Source: Diphasiastrum complanatum (taxonomy: Eukaryota > Streptophyta > Lycopodiopsida > Lycopodiales > Lycopodiaceae). From it: DNA of 58,793 nt. The notes beneath the pieces are model-generated. The model did not search any database. It was not told where the DNA came from and saw only the letters and a list, made by a program, of their open reading frames with translations. The stretch is from positions 1-58,793 of the forward strand of contig MU833267.1 of the NCBI GenBank assembly GCA_029204225.1. The letters run 5' to 3'. The translations under genes and the position numbers were made by a program. Of the stretch, positions 34,680 through 48,684 are shown one piece after another. Within the stretch, counting starts at the first letter, position 1. The number at the start of each line of letters is the position of its first letter.

Positions 34680-36070
34680 TAAATCTTATAAGCCTTATCA
34701 ATAGATGAATAACCAACAAAAACAATTTTGATACTAGAGTTATCTGGCTTCTTTCTGAACTCATTTGGAATTTGAGCATAAACAATCCAACCAAAACTTT
34801 AAGACTCTTGATAGATGGTTTTTATCCCAATCCAAACTTGAGTGAGAGTCTGATAGTTCAAACTCTTGCTAGTGAACCTATTTTAAATATAGGCAACCGT
34901 GCAACTTCTGCCTAAAATGGTTTGAAGAGAGATACATGTGCAAGCATAGCTTTGGCTCATTCTACCAAAGTTCTATTTTTTCTTTTTGCCACACCATTTG
35001 ATTGTGGGGAGTAGCTTGTTGTCAATTGATGAATGATATTATTGCTCTGAAAATAATCTATGAATCAATTAGAGATATACTCTCCTCTACCATCGGATCA
35101 AGAAGCTTAAGCTTTCTACCAGTTTGTATCTGTGCTTTTTCTTTAAGCATTTTAAAGAATTTAAAAACTTTTGATTTTTGTATTAAGAAGTAAATTACAC
35201 AAAATACTTTGCTCCTTCCTAATATGGAGTGTGCATTGGACCACAAATGTCACTATGCACGATATCAAACAAATCTTTTGAAGAATGTACATGATCAAAA
35301 CATGCTTTCCCAAGATACAACTTTCACATATAGGATTATTGCATTGCTAGAGAAATCTAGATCAAGTACTAGATTCTGCATATACATGTACAAAATACTA
35401 TTGTAGCTAGTGTGACTCAATTTGTAATGCCAAAATAAATGTTTATTGATTGAGGTAGTACCGTTCAAAGCTTGGACATCAAGAAAATAGATTCGATTCA
35501 ATTTAGATAGGTAACCTTGCTTCTTTATGAGTGTAAAGAACTTCACAGAACTATCATGAATTTTGCAGCGATCAGATCGAGCTTAACTTTATGTCCTAAG
35601 TTTGCTATCTTACTAATAGAAAGCAAATTCTTTTGTAGACCAAGAATATACATTACATTAGAAATGGACTTTACTTTTTCATTTTGAAAATGGAGCTTAA
35701 TTGTACCTTAACCAATAATTTGGTGAGCACTATTATTGCCTAGATGAACATGCTTGTTGGTGACATTCAGTTGGTATTGTTGGAACCACTCCTTGTGAAA
35801 TGTCATATGTTGTGTAAGTACCAAGAGTTGTCTTCATCTGATTTTGCCATGAAGGCAGAATGAGCATCTTCAATACGAGCTTGTATTGCCTATACCGCAT
35901 GCACTTGTTGTTGATCACCATTCTTGTGCTCTTGCTGTTGCTGTTGCTGTTGCTGTTGCTTAAATTTTAGGATTCTACAATCTTGGTCATGGTTGTTTCA
36001 CTTGCAATACTCGTAGAACTTTTGGGACTTGAAAGATGAAGCTTGCTCATTCATTCTTTATTGATTGTGA
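34680..36070 (-). mobile_element. Decayed copia gag-integrase, minus strand
   Basis: Right to left: a zinc-knuckle remnant near 36010 followed by a glutamine run; GAG-pre-integrase 'NKHLFWHYKLSHTSYNSILY' (about 35460-35395); integrase start near 35240 'LGRSKVFCVIYFLIQKSKVF', 'FKMLKEKAQIQTGRKLKLL', the QSNGVAKRKNRTLVE-type motif (about 35010-34965) and the downstream 'AKAMLAHVSL' and 'GLG*KPSIKSLKVL' blocks to about 34760. Many stops. RT and RNase H are absent. The zinc knuckle links it to the plus-strand fragment at 30901. Confidence 0.8.
35935..35960. repeat. (TTGCTG)n hexanucleotide repeat
   Basis: About four and a half TTGCTG units; on the minus strand they encode a glutamine run within the copia gag. 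Confidence 0.85.
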
Positions 36071-36368
36071 TGATTTTTTTTTGAGTTGTCTTGTTCTTTC
36101 GCTTTTTAAACCCTTTTTTTTGTTTTTTGGCCACGTGTTAAACAACTAGTGATGGATTATATACAACACATATACAACCTAGCAACGCTATGTGGGCAAT
36201 GTAAGGTGAGGAACAAACTCCTAAGATGTCACTTTGGAGCAGTTGGCACCTAATCAATAGCAGTCAACAACTCTACCACACACCCCCATGGGATTCACTT
36301 CAAGCTTTTCTTAAAAAATAGGTCTCCACTCTAAATCCACTTTAAAGTGAGACATGCTTTTTGGCAAG
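36071..36368. other. Upstream region of the GT47 gene
   Basis: No coding sequence. This is the spacer between the copia gag remnant and the TATA box of the glycosyltransferase gene and would contain its proximal promoter. No upstream motif stands out. Confidence 0.35.
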
Positions 36369-36399
36369 TATAAAACGAAGACACAAATATGAGAGAGAC

Positions 36400-36438
<39 letters not shown>
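36369..36438 (+). promoter_or_regulatory. TATA box and (GA)n leader of the GT47 gene
   Basis: TATAAAA at 36369-36375 lies 65-71 bp upstream of the chosen start codon. Transcription would begin near 36400, placing a 36-bp GA repeat (36403-36438) in the 5' leader, ending one base before the ATG. GA repeats in plant promoters and leaders are bound by BPC-type GAGA factors; whether this one acts so is inference. An upstream in-frame ATG at 36389 reads through the GA tract but probably lies before the transcription start. Confidence 0.45.
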
Positions 36439-36439
<1 letters not shown>

Positions 36440-36440
<1 letters not shown>

Positions 36441-36883
36441 TGGCGGGCAACAAGCAAGGCGCGAGCAAAGGAGGTGCTAGGTTGCTGGCGATCGCAGTGA
36501 CTACGATCTCCATTGCCACGCTCCTTTGCGCCTTCGCAGCTATCTCTTTCCGACTAACATCACCTTTTCCATCTTCTTTGCCAATAGAACCAGCCCCTCC
36601 CGACCGCTCCTTTGTGGTTTCACTCAAGAAATTTCTGGCAAGCAGAAACAATGCCCAACCCTCACCGGCCCACCACCTTACTGCAAACGGCGCAGCGTTG
36701 GAAGTGGGAGTGGCGATGGCAGAGAACAATGGCTTGTGGGTGCCTGGCTTCCCTCTCAAAGTATATGTGTATGAGATGCCTTCCAAGTTCACTTATGACC
36801 TGCTTCAGCTCTTCATTGACACCTATGATCAGACTGCGAATGTGACCTCCAATGGTAGCCCGGTTCACCGTCTGATTGCTCAG
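36440..36883 (+). CDS. GT47 exon 1 (residues 1-148)
   Basis: Carries the cytosolic tail, signal anchor, stem and the first exostosin block; N134-V-T is a glycosylation sequon. Donor CAG|GTTGGT at 36884, phase 0. The ATG at 36440 was chosen over 36389 because it begins a normal short basic tail before the membrane anchor. Confidence 0.88.
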
Positions 36884-39800
36884 GTTGGTTTCAGAGATCG
36901 CATTATGTTATTGAGTATCTACGATAGTCATATCTTGTTCATGCTTAAACTGCTCTACTCTTGCTATTAAGTACATGAGATCTAGCTTTGTCGAAAGCTT
37001 TTGATACTTATAGCGGATTGCGCTAGTTCCACAGAACTCATGCGTGCGGTAGGGCAAGCAAGTTCTGGGCATAACTCAAGCCAGTTCCACTGCTTACTAG
37101 CTGTCTGAACATTTCAGTTTTTTCTGTTATATTTTTCACGTCTTTTTGAAATGAAATATGATGTTAGAGTTAGTTGCAAACATAGCAGTCATGTTGATGA
37201 CATCAGCAAGGAGCAACTTATGTCCGTAGTTGTCATGGTAATCCGGTATTTACCATTCATTGGAGAATGGTCTGGCTTGTGGAAATACTATACCTGGTAC
37301 CCAATAACAGAAATGAAGATTGCTTATAGGGTTACATAAGCAGGCTGCTTTATTTGGATGTGTTATGTCTTTGGGAAGGTTCTCTCTTGGCATGTTACAT
37401 AGATACTATCCTAAGGACCTTTGTTGGTTGCTCTATACTTTAGAGAACAGGTCTTTTCAAGATCTTGGTATATCGAGTTCTCACTTTTATCAACTTAAAA
37501 TTCTTTTAAGCTACTTTTTAAAATCCAAAGCTAATGTTAAATTTAGTTTGTCCACACATGAAATGACAAAACTTTTACGAAACTTACAAAGTAATTCCTC
37601 CTCACTATAATTTGAAAAATGAATGTTGAAAGATGAAAGTGATGAGACTTCTTTCAAATTCAAGTCAAAAGAGTTAGAACTTTAGCTTTCCATTCCAATA
37701 ACAAGTCATCCAAGGGTTGGCTCAGTTGGTTAGCTTGGCATCCAAAGTTTCTTTGGTCCTAGGTTCAAACCCCCTTGGAAGGCAAGATGCATTCCAATAA
37801 CGAACCATGGAGGCCCAAGAAAACAAGAAAGCATCACTTGAAAGAGGAGGACAAAATTTAGTGTCTTTAAAAAAGGGACTCTTTCAAAAGCCATTGATAT
37901 ATCTGCAGTAGCAATATGAACCAAAGATGGATCACACAACAAGAACAAAGGCTATTAAAATTTAAGGATAGACAACTTTTGCTTTCTCGAAAAACTCCGA
38001 CCAGCTTTAGTATAATAAAAGGCCTTTTGCCCTGTAGTTTCAGTATATTTCCAAGCAACCACTTGCACAAGGAGAAACATCATTAGCACTTTTAGGCTTT
38101 CCGAAAATAGAGCTCAAGCTAATTATGTCACGATCAGGCGAAGTAAAATCTGTGATGAGTAGATCTTTACTAGATGTAAAAAAGTTCATTAAGAACCAGG
38201 CATGACCCAGAACACGTTCCGGGGCAACCCCCGTTCCGGAACGCTTGTTCCGAAACGGGTGCGTTCCGAACAGCGAAACGTTGTTCGGAGTACACATAAT
38301 TTTTTGTTATGTATATATATATTTATTTATTTATTTAAACTTATGTACAATTTTGTACATGTGTATGGGTCCTCGATGACAAATCCTGGGTAAGACTTCC
38401 GCAAACACTGTTACGTCTCCCAGGTAGCATCAGACAAAGGATGCCCTTTCCAAGCCACTAGATACTCTTGGAGAAGACGATTCCTCAATCGTCGCTCTCT
38501 CCGATCTAGGACTCTATCTGGCCCATAATCTGTAGTGTCTTTCTCCTCTAGAGAAACTAGACCTTCTACCAGATTATCGCCATCGTGCAAACATCGCTTG
38601 AGTTTGCTAACATGAAACATTGGATGCACCTTGCATCCCACAGGTAGCTGTAGCTTATAAGCCACACCACTAACCTTCTTGATAATCAACCATGGTCCAC
38701 AAAACCTAGGAGATATCTTGGCACACCTTCCTGTGCGTAGCACCTTCGACTTCGGAGGGACTAGTAAATATACCCAATCTCCTACCTCAAATTCTCCGTA
38801 GGTACGGTTCTCATGAGCATAACTCTCTACCTTGGCCATAGCCCTGGACAAGTTGTCCCGTGCCATCTCTAGCCTCTGCTGCATCTGAGTCAAAAACTCT
38901 CCGACGCTAGGTACCTTCTGTGGAATGCCTATGGTAGCAGGACTCAATGGCTTAAAACCATAATTGAGCTCAAATGAACTCAATTTAGTGGACGCGTCAC
39001 GCATGTCATCATTATACGCAAACTCCAATATTGGTAAATGCTTTACCCAGTCTGTTTGCGTACGACTAACATATGCTCTAAGCATATCCTCTAAGACATG
39101 GTTCACTCTCTCTGTCTGGCCATCCGTCTAAGGATGCTCATCAATACTACTCATCCGCAACTGTGTTCCCAGCTTGGCGAACACCTCAGTCCAGAGATTT
39201 CCCGTAAACTTGGGATCCCTGTCAGAGACAATGGACCTAAGAAGACCATGTAACCTGACTACATTCTGGATAAACAACTCAACAACTTGCAGAGCTGACC
39301 TTCGTGGTCGTTGCGATGAAGTGAGCCATCTTAGAGAAGTTGTCTACCACTACCATAATGGAATTAAATCCCTTCTGCGTCTTGGGTAGACCAACAATAA
39401 AGTCCATAGAGATGCTTTCGCACGTTCCTGTAGGTATCTCTAAAGGGTGGAGCAAGCTCGGAGGACTTACTCTCTCGGCCTTGTTCACTTAACAAGCCGT
39501 GCAACGCTGGACGTCCTCCCTGATGTCTCGTTGCAATCGTGGCCAGAAATAATGCCATCTGACTAACTCAGTAGTCCTATCAATACCCGGGTGCCCTGCG
39601 CAGGGACTATTATGGCATTCATGAAGAATCCTACGACGAAGATCCTTCAAGTCTGGCACAAAAACTTTTCCATTTCTCAATAACATACCTTCCTTCACGG
39701 TGTATGCTAAATATGTCCCAGTGTGTGTCTCTACGGGAGCGACAGCCTCAGCTAACTCTTCCGCATGATCAATAACCTGGCGCGCCTCAGGCCACACACG

Positions 39801-42800
39801 CTGACAATGTGGATTGTCCTATTGAGCCATCTTGATCTCCTCCATGAGATCATTGTCAACTACAGTAAAGCTCATCTGATGTAGTATCCGAGATAGTGCA
39901 TCGGCGACCACATTTTCTTTCCCTCTTCGGAAACGAATTTCCAAATGAAATTCCTGCATCAGCTCGGCCCACTGAGCTTGGCGGCCTCTCAAATCTGGCT
40001 GATTGCAAAAATACTTCAAAGTATGATTGTTAGTATACACGTAAAATTCGGTGCCATACAGGTAATGTCGCCACACCTTGAGCGCATGTATGATCGCATA
40101 CGGCTCCTGCTCGTGCGTGGGATATCTTTGTTGTGCTGGTGTCAATTTCTTACTTTCAAAGGCAACAAGTCTACCCCTACCCTCTTGACTTAACATTGCA
40201 CCTACGGCAATGCCACTTGCATCCGTCTCTAGGTCCAAGGGCTTGGTTGTAGGAAATAGAAGCCTAAGGATCCATGATCTTAACTATTCAATCACACAAA
40301 GCATTCTCAAAAGAAAGAGAGAGATGGCTAGAAACCCTCTTGTAGAAACTCGTGGACAGCCAAGGAGAATAGTCAGTATTGCTTACAAAAGTGTCTCATA
40401 CAAATGGGATGCACACATATGTATAGTCCAAGATGACTATCTAACTTCATGACTATTGGCTATCCAACTACTTGACTATTGGCTTTCCAACTACTTGATA
40501 GATTGTTTCAACATCTGCTCAATGTATCGTTGTTGAGAGATGAAGATTCCAGCCCCATTTGGAAGTTCAACAAGAACCCAAGTGTGGTTCTTCATGAGTG
40601 AGTTATACTCTTCTTGCATCGCATCCTCCCAACATTTTACTCCTCTGGCCTGCTCATAAAAAACAGGTTCTACTGCACCATCCTCAATAGAAATAAGAGC
40701 AAAATCAGAAAAATCAGCAAATTCTATTGATTTAGTAAAGGCACGAGTCTTCCCTTCATAGAAATGATCCACTTTGTTGTCCTGCAAAGTCTGCAACAAC
40801 CATTTAGGGACTGGTTTGGGTGTCCAACAGCCTTACCTTTGTCAACACTTTGCTGTCCAAAGTGTTCCGAACTTGGACCTTGCTGTCCAATGTTTTCCGA
40901 ACTTGAACCTTGCTGTCCGATGTCTTCAACAGGCTGCTCTTCACCATAAATAGGTTCTTCTTGATGAACTATGGGCTGCAAAATTGAAGGAGTAGTGGGC
41001 TGTCCACTAGAAGTAGATGGCAGTCCTTTCTCTTCATGATTAGATGGCAAAACCAAATCTGGAAATATTTCAACATATGCATCATAGGGGAAGTCCCCTT
41101 TCATGACATGAGTGGGCGCAAGATCATAGGAGGTCTTTTCATCAAAATGAACATCACGACTTACTATGATTTTATTAGTATCCATATTTAACAACCTATA
41201 GCCCTTGCTTTCACTACTATAGCCAACAAATATGCATTTAACTCCTTTATCATCAAGCTTGGTTCTTAGCTTATCGGGAATGAAAGCATAAGCCGTGCAA
41301 CCAAAGATGCGTAAGTGAGAAACAGTAGGCTTCTTACCATACCAAACTTCATAAGGAGTTAATACCTTCAAGGCTTTAGTAGGACACCGATTACTAATGT
41401 AAGCTGCTGTTATAACCGCTTCAGCCCAAAACTTGTGAGGTAGGCCCTTTGCCTTGAGCATGCATCGAGCCATCTCCATAATAGTGCGATTCTTTCTTTC
41501 AGCAACACCATTTTGTTGAGGTGTGTAAGGGGTTGTCATTTGATGATGGATACCTTTGCTTTGAAGATAAGTACCGAACATATTCTTTATATATTCCCCT
41601 CCTCGGTCGGTACGTTAAGATCTTCAAAGAGTGCCCAAACTGATTTTCTATCATTGCTAGAAAATCCTTAAAGCGTTGAAAAACTTCAGATTTTGCCTTC
41701 ATAGGATAAATCCATGTAAATCTTGAAAGGTCATCAATAAAAGTAACAAAGTACTTACACCTTCCAATGGATTCGGTCCTCATTGGACCACATACATCAC
41801 TATGAACCAAATCAAATTTGCCATCAACTCTAATAGTTCCATCAATTGGAAAAGCCTGTCTTTGAAATTTTCCTAGTATGCATCCTTCGCATACATGTCC
41901 TTCGGGATGCTCAATATTAGGAATGTCTTCAACCATATTGAATCTCTTCAACATCTTCAAGCTAGCAAACGTGAGATGTCCAAACCTAGCATGCCATAAT
42001 TCAGCCAACTCCAAAGAATGTGAACTTGATGCAACAAGACAAAAATATGATGAAGCTCTTCGCTCATAGGTATCCATAAGGAACAATCCACAACGTAATG
42101 TTCCCGAAGCAATGATCATAAGAGATCTCTTTGGGTCTTTGATAAGACATTTGTCTTCTTTGAATTCCACAACCAATCCTTGGTTCACAATTGTAGACAC
42201 CGAAATGAGATTCTTTTTTATTTTTGGAACATAAAGTACATTACGAATGTACTTCTCCTCACCATTGGGTAAAGATAATGGGGATCACTCCAATACCTTC
42301 GATAGGATAAGAGGTGTTATCAACACCTTGAACTTTGCTTCCATCATGCACTTTCACAAGCTTTGTGAAAACTTCTTTGTTATAAGTCATATGGCATGTG
42401 GCACCGCTATCAATCACCCAATCAATAGATGAAAAAACAGCAACTTGTAAAGCTGAAGATGAGCTGTTTTCTGCTGAAAAACCAGCAAGATTTGAAGTGG
42501 CAAAAATCTCGTCTTTAGGAGAGATGAGATTATTAGTGACAATAGCATAATGATTATTGAAAAGATCATCCTCCTTTCCAAATTGTTGTTCCAAAGTAAT
42601 GATTGCGGTGCTTGTATCGTTACCTTCCTCTTTTTCCTTTACAAGCCTCTTCCTACATTCTTTGATGTGATGCCCAAACTTCTTGCAATAGTGGCACTTA
42701 CCCTTCTTCTTGGAGTCTTGATCTTGAGCTTCCTTAGATTTTTGATCATTTTTGGAAGTTTTGAAAGAAGGCTTCCCTTTCCACTTGCCTTTGCCTTTGC

Positions 42801-45800
42801 CTTTTGCAAAGAAAGCTCGATCTTCTAGTTCACCAAAGTTGATCCTTGTTTGCTCTTCTTGAAGAAGTAAGCCAACAAGTTCGTCGAAGGAGATTTGCTG
42901 TCCCGTAAAAGAAATGCTCAATGATGACACAAATGGAAGGTAAGAATTAGGAAGAGAGTTGAGAGTAATAGATACAAATTGTGAATTCTCAATCACCTTA
43001 TCAATACTAAGAAGCTCCTCTCGAAGATCCTTGATCTTCGTCAAGTGGTTTGTAAGCAAATCACCTTCTTGCATCTTCAAGATAAAAAGTTGATTTCGAA
43101 GATATACCACTTTTGCCGCATTCTTTACTTGAAACATCTTTGCAAGAGTTTCCCAAGCACTTTTGGAAGTCTTGCATGATCTAATATTTGGAAGGATAGA
43201 TCTCTTCATTGATAATGCAATGACGGAATGTGCTTGTGCATCTCGTCGATCCCACTTCTTTCGCTCATCGGAAGACACCTCCGTAGATGAAGAAGTAGTT
43301 GTTCTAGATGGTGTAATAGGTGCCAAGGTAGGCGGCCTCTCTTCGTCACCATTAACTACTTCCCACAAACCTTTAGCAATTAGAAGGTTCTTTATCATGT
43401 AGCACCACAAGGAATAGTTTGTGCCATCCAGCCTATCTTCATTAAATAAAGAACCAATAGACTCCGATTCTTTAGCCATAACAGAAAAATCAGCTTGTAG
43501 TAGATAGGAAATAAACTTTCCAAGACAAAATCTACTCAAAGGGCAGCAACCTTAAAGCTGAAATTATGAGCACCATAGATTGCAATACTCCACATGCAAT
43601 TTGCTCAACAAGTAATGAAATAGGTGGCTGATTTCTGCACAAAAAACAGAATGCTCACAAATAGGTAACTTCGAATGAAGCCAAAACCAAAACCAGAAAT
43701 TCGTGGCTGAATAGAGTGCACACTATGTGCATATAGAGCTGATGGTAGCGCCCTACTCCAAGCTCACCAACTGGGAAATTTCAGCAAGAAATGTGTCCAA
43801 AACACATGTATCTTCATTTATGAAATTTTCAGCATGTAATTGAGTCAAGATCACATGCAATTGATTTGAGCATGGGCGCCCTACTGCTAGCTCTCAAATA
43901 GGTGAAGGTGCCCTGCAATTTCCTACAAAAAAGCTATAAGAAGATGAACAGATTCTTCTCCTGCAAAAATCAGCAGCTTGATGATTTTCTGCAACCAAAA
44001 GGGGAAGAAGATAGCTTCCTATTGGACGCCCTCCTGCAAGCAATATGATCACCTAAAGGCTCTGATACCATGTAGGAAATAGAAGCCTAAGGATTCAGGA
44101 TCTTAACTATTCAATCACACAAAGCATTCTCAAAAGAAAGAGAGAGATGGCTAGAAACCCTCTTGTAAAAACTCGTGGACAGCCAAGGAGAATAGTCACT
44201 ATTGCTTACAAAAGTGTCTCATACAAATGGGATGCACACATATATATAGTCCAAGATGACTATCTAACTTCATGACTATTGGCTATCCAACTACTTGACT
44301 ATTGGCTTTCCAACTACTTGACTATGGGCTATCCAACTTTCTATAAGTTACATAGAAAGAATAAGGTACCTCCAATATGTCAAGTTGGGGTACTTAATGT
44401 CACAATTAGGCCTAGTGGACCCATGAGTCCCTACCAAGTTAATTTCATACTAACTTAGCTAATTCTAAGTTTAGTAGGCCTAATATAATAAATGACCATG
44501 GCTACACAACTCTCGACCTTTTGGGTCAAAGTAACCTATGGTAATGTAAGCAATTCCATTTACATTCCAACATTGTTGGGATCCACAATCTTGAGCACTG
44601 GAGCTGTGGCCACAACCTCCTTCAAGTGGTCAAAATTATGTTGTGCTTCAGCATCCCAAACAACCACAATGTTTAACCCTCATAACTGGTCTGTCAAAGG
44701 AGCAGCTAACCAGGAGTAGTTCCTGACGAACTGTTGGTAGAACTTACAAAAACCTAAGAAAGACTGCAACTGACGAATATCGGCCGGTCTTGGCTATTGC
44801 TTGACCACAACCACCTTGGCAGGGTCAACTGAAATACCCTCTGCCATCACTACGTGACCCAAATACTCGACGTGAGTCTTACATAACTCTGTTTTATGAG
44901 CATTGGCATACAAGACCACTTCTTGTAACCTGCCAAACATAGTACGGAGATGAACTTCATGTTCGTCCACCGACTTACTATGAGCTAGTATGTTGTCAAT
45001 AAAATTGACTACAAACTTGCCCATAAAATCACGTAGGACATCATTCATGAGCATCATGAATGTGGCAGGTGCATTGGTTAACCCAAATGGCATAACCAAG
45101 AACTCATAATGTGCAAAGCGTGTTCGGAAGGCCGTCTTCGGAACACCTTCCAAACCAATCAAAATTTGATGGTAGCCACTCTTGAGATCTATCTTACTGA
45201 AAATGACTGCCCCCCCAGTAGATCATCAATCCCTGGCATCGGATATCTGTGCTTTACAGTGATTTTATTCAATCCCCTGTAATCTACGCACATCCAAAAA
45301 GTACCATCCTTTTTCTTAATCAGTAAAATAGGGGAGGCGAAAGGTGAGAAACTAGGGCGGATATACCCCAGCTTGAGATATTCTTCCAACATCTTTCGGA
45401 TCAAACTTAGCTAATTTGGTGATCTCAAAGTCTAACTTCTTAACATAGGTCTGAATGGACAACAATGCCTGAGAGACTCTAGTATCCCAAACCTCTGTTC
45501 CCTTACCATCTGGCATCTCAACTGTATATCGGTAATCCAAAGGAACAGTAGCCAAGTGCAACTTCTTCACCACACGAGAGTTGATAATATTATGGGAAGA
45601 GCGGGTGTCAAATAGGACAAGCACATCATGACCTTCCAACTTCCCTCTCACCCGTATCAGTTCGCTATCTGGAAACTGATAGGCCTCTCACGCCTTGGTA
45701 GAAAGAAAACAAACTGGTGCCTCTGGAACAAGCTTCCGCACCGAAATAGTCATGACACGTCTAGCGTCATCATCATCACTGACCAACAGGTCATCTAGGA

Positions 45801-46585
45801 TAGATTCATCCTTGCTCTCCTCTTGATGCTGCTGTAAAACATGGAGCTTCTTGCCCGTGCGTCAAGGACAATCCTTAAACAAATGTTTGCCAAGGCAGAA
45901 GAAACACTAGCCTTCCTTCTTGGCCTTATCCTTTTGCTCAGGAGTAAGTGGTGACTTGTCGTAAGCACGACGATCCATAGGAGATGCCGATTTTTGCTTT
46001 AAAGTCGGCTGCATCTGGATAGGATCCTTCTGCGAGAAATCCCTCTGACCAGCTTGGCTGGACTTCCGCGAACCCATCTTCTGGGGCACACTTGCCACTC
46101 CAGATTCAGCCCTGTTGTTGCCTTCGAAGTTGAGGGCTGTAACTGCCTCTTCCAAGGTTTTGCATCCTTCATTAAGAATTGAAGGCCTCAACTCTACACG
46201 AAGACCAAATATGAACTTGTGGACTACCAGCCACTCGGGAACCTCTTATGGTATCTTGATCAGCACCTCTCTATACTGATCAACATATTCCTGCACCATG
46301 TGTTGCCTCTGACGATGCATGAACCAAGCATCCGTTGCACGCACATGCTCATGTGAAGGAATGAACTGCGCTCGAAAATTGCGCTTGAAGTCAACCCAGG
46401 TGAATGGGGCTTGTTGTGATTTCAGCAACTTGCGCCACCACCTGTCAGCAAAGCAAGGTTGCATCGAACCGCGGTTCAAACCGCCTTTCACGGGTCGAAT
46501 CATCGAATCGTTCGGACCCGGTTTCAACCGTTCGAATTGTCTGAGGCCCTAAAACACGATTTCAGAATCCGATTTCGGAACATTC

Positions 46586-46680
<95 letters not shown>

Positions 46681-48326
46681 TGCCCATGACTGGTCTCGGG
46701 TAGCTTGTCCACGCTAGGGACCGGTAGACCAACAACCCGTAAGTTAATTGTGACTATAGGGGAATTGGGGCCCTTATGTGTACATGGTCATAATGAATGG
46801 TTGTAGGCCTAAACACTTGATGGTGGATTTGTATGGATCTATCAGTGAGTCGTTGGAGAATTGGATGACGTGGTCCAGATAGGCTGCAGAGGTGTCCAGT
46901 GAGGTGTCACAGTGCACTACTAGTGGTGCATGGGCCTTGGAGAACTTAAGAGAAAAATCTAGATGTATTCTAGATTGGAACCCTAACTTTGGAATGACAA
47001 TTTGTGCCATATATAAAGTGAGGGTATTCTTGTGATTACAATCCTTTTATTGACACCGAGTGTGAGTTGGAAAAGTCTAGAACTTTCTAGATGGAAAGGA
47101 CTTTCAAGAACAACTCGTGTCTTTTAAGAATTGTAATCCACTCTTATGATATGGTATGGTCTCGGGAATCTGGAGAGTTGGGATTGGTGAATCATAACTC
47201 AGATTCTAGGGAATAACTAATTCATAGGAGAGGATTGTGCTCATGGTAGATTACCTAGGATGAATAAACAAGATAGTGGAATTTTGGTAATGACTGGCCA
47301 TCTTACCAAATCGACTATGTTTATTTGGGTAAAGACCAAGTAATTAGAGTATCTGGTTAGGCTTTACGGATTACCAAAGTGACATTATGAACATTCGCGA
47401 TTCGAAGTTCACTGGTCGCTTTTGGTGGCCGAATTTGCTAAACTAGAGATGACTCTGAACTTAAAGTTCTTCTAACCATTGGTAGTTACCTTCTTTTATT
47501 GAGTATAGGACAAGAATCCGATGAATTATGATTGACGAATCATAGTTCAGATTCTAGTTATATTGATCGTTTAAAAGAAGGATTACTCGCGTGATCAGAA
47601 GATTAGTTAAGATATGTATTCATATCTCCTTGGAGAGGATGTTATCCTTGATGGAGATTGAGTTATAGTAAGCATTCGGCTACCGGCTATGAATAGTGAG
47701 TGACTCATGGGATACCACCCCCATGCCTCGTCATTACCGATGACACCAACTGGTCACCCCAACTGCTTGCCGGCTGGCACTAACGGCTAGGGCCCCGACG
47801 GTTACGCGACCGCATCTCAGACAGCTTGTCAGACGGTCTCACCGGATCACGGGATTTCGTGACACATGTTTCCACTTGGAAGCGATGCCCTTCCCGGTCA
47901 CTGGCCCTTGAACGTAAATCCCCTTAAAAATGTGAACTCCCACTCCCCATAAAACAAAAAAAGTGAAGGGGCTTTCTGGCTCCCCATAAATTAAGTTTTC
48001 TTTTTTTAAAAAGGAGACAAAAAAAGTCCCCATGAAGATAGAAACCCACCCCCCTTCCAAAAAAAAAAAAGAACCAAGATTTTTAAGGGTGGGAGCATAT
48101 CTTTTTTTAACACTCCCTTTTTTTAACACTCCTCACCCTTTTTTGTCACATGGCAAAACCCACCCACCCACCTCCCTCGAGCACTTAAACCATCGGCCTC
48201 TTGCCCAAACAACTTGCTCTTAATAGTTTTTTATTCTCTTGTTGCACAAGTTTGCTTGATCAATTTGTCCCATCGGCCACATAAATCACACACACGCATA
48301 CACACATGCACATTGCACACATAAAT

Positions 48327-48359
<33 letters not shown>

Positions 48360-48649
48360 ATCGATCACATAAATCACACACACCATCAAGCACAAATCAT
48401 ACACACAAATCCACACACACACATACACATGCACACTCATACACACAAATCCATACACAAACACACATCATCGGCCTGGGTGAGGGGTCCCATGCATCCT
48501 CCTCCCCTCGCCCATAAAAACACTTTTTCTAACTAAAAAGGTGGGGAGGAGGATGCATGTATGGGGAAAAGGATGCATCGAAATACATTTCTATGAAGGA
48601 AAAATCGGCCGTGAAGGGCTGGGAAGGCTTCAAAATGTAGGCCTGGTGG

Positions 48650-48684
<35 letters not shown>

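Noticed and set aside
36389-36439. Upstream in-frame ATG for the GT47 protein
   Set aside because: It reads through the GA repeat and lies closer than 20 bp to the TATA box, so it is probably outside the transcript.
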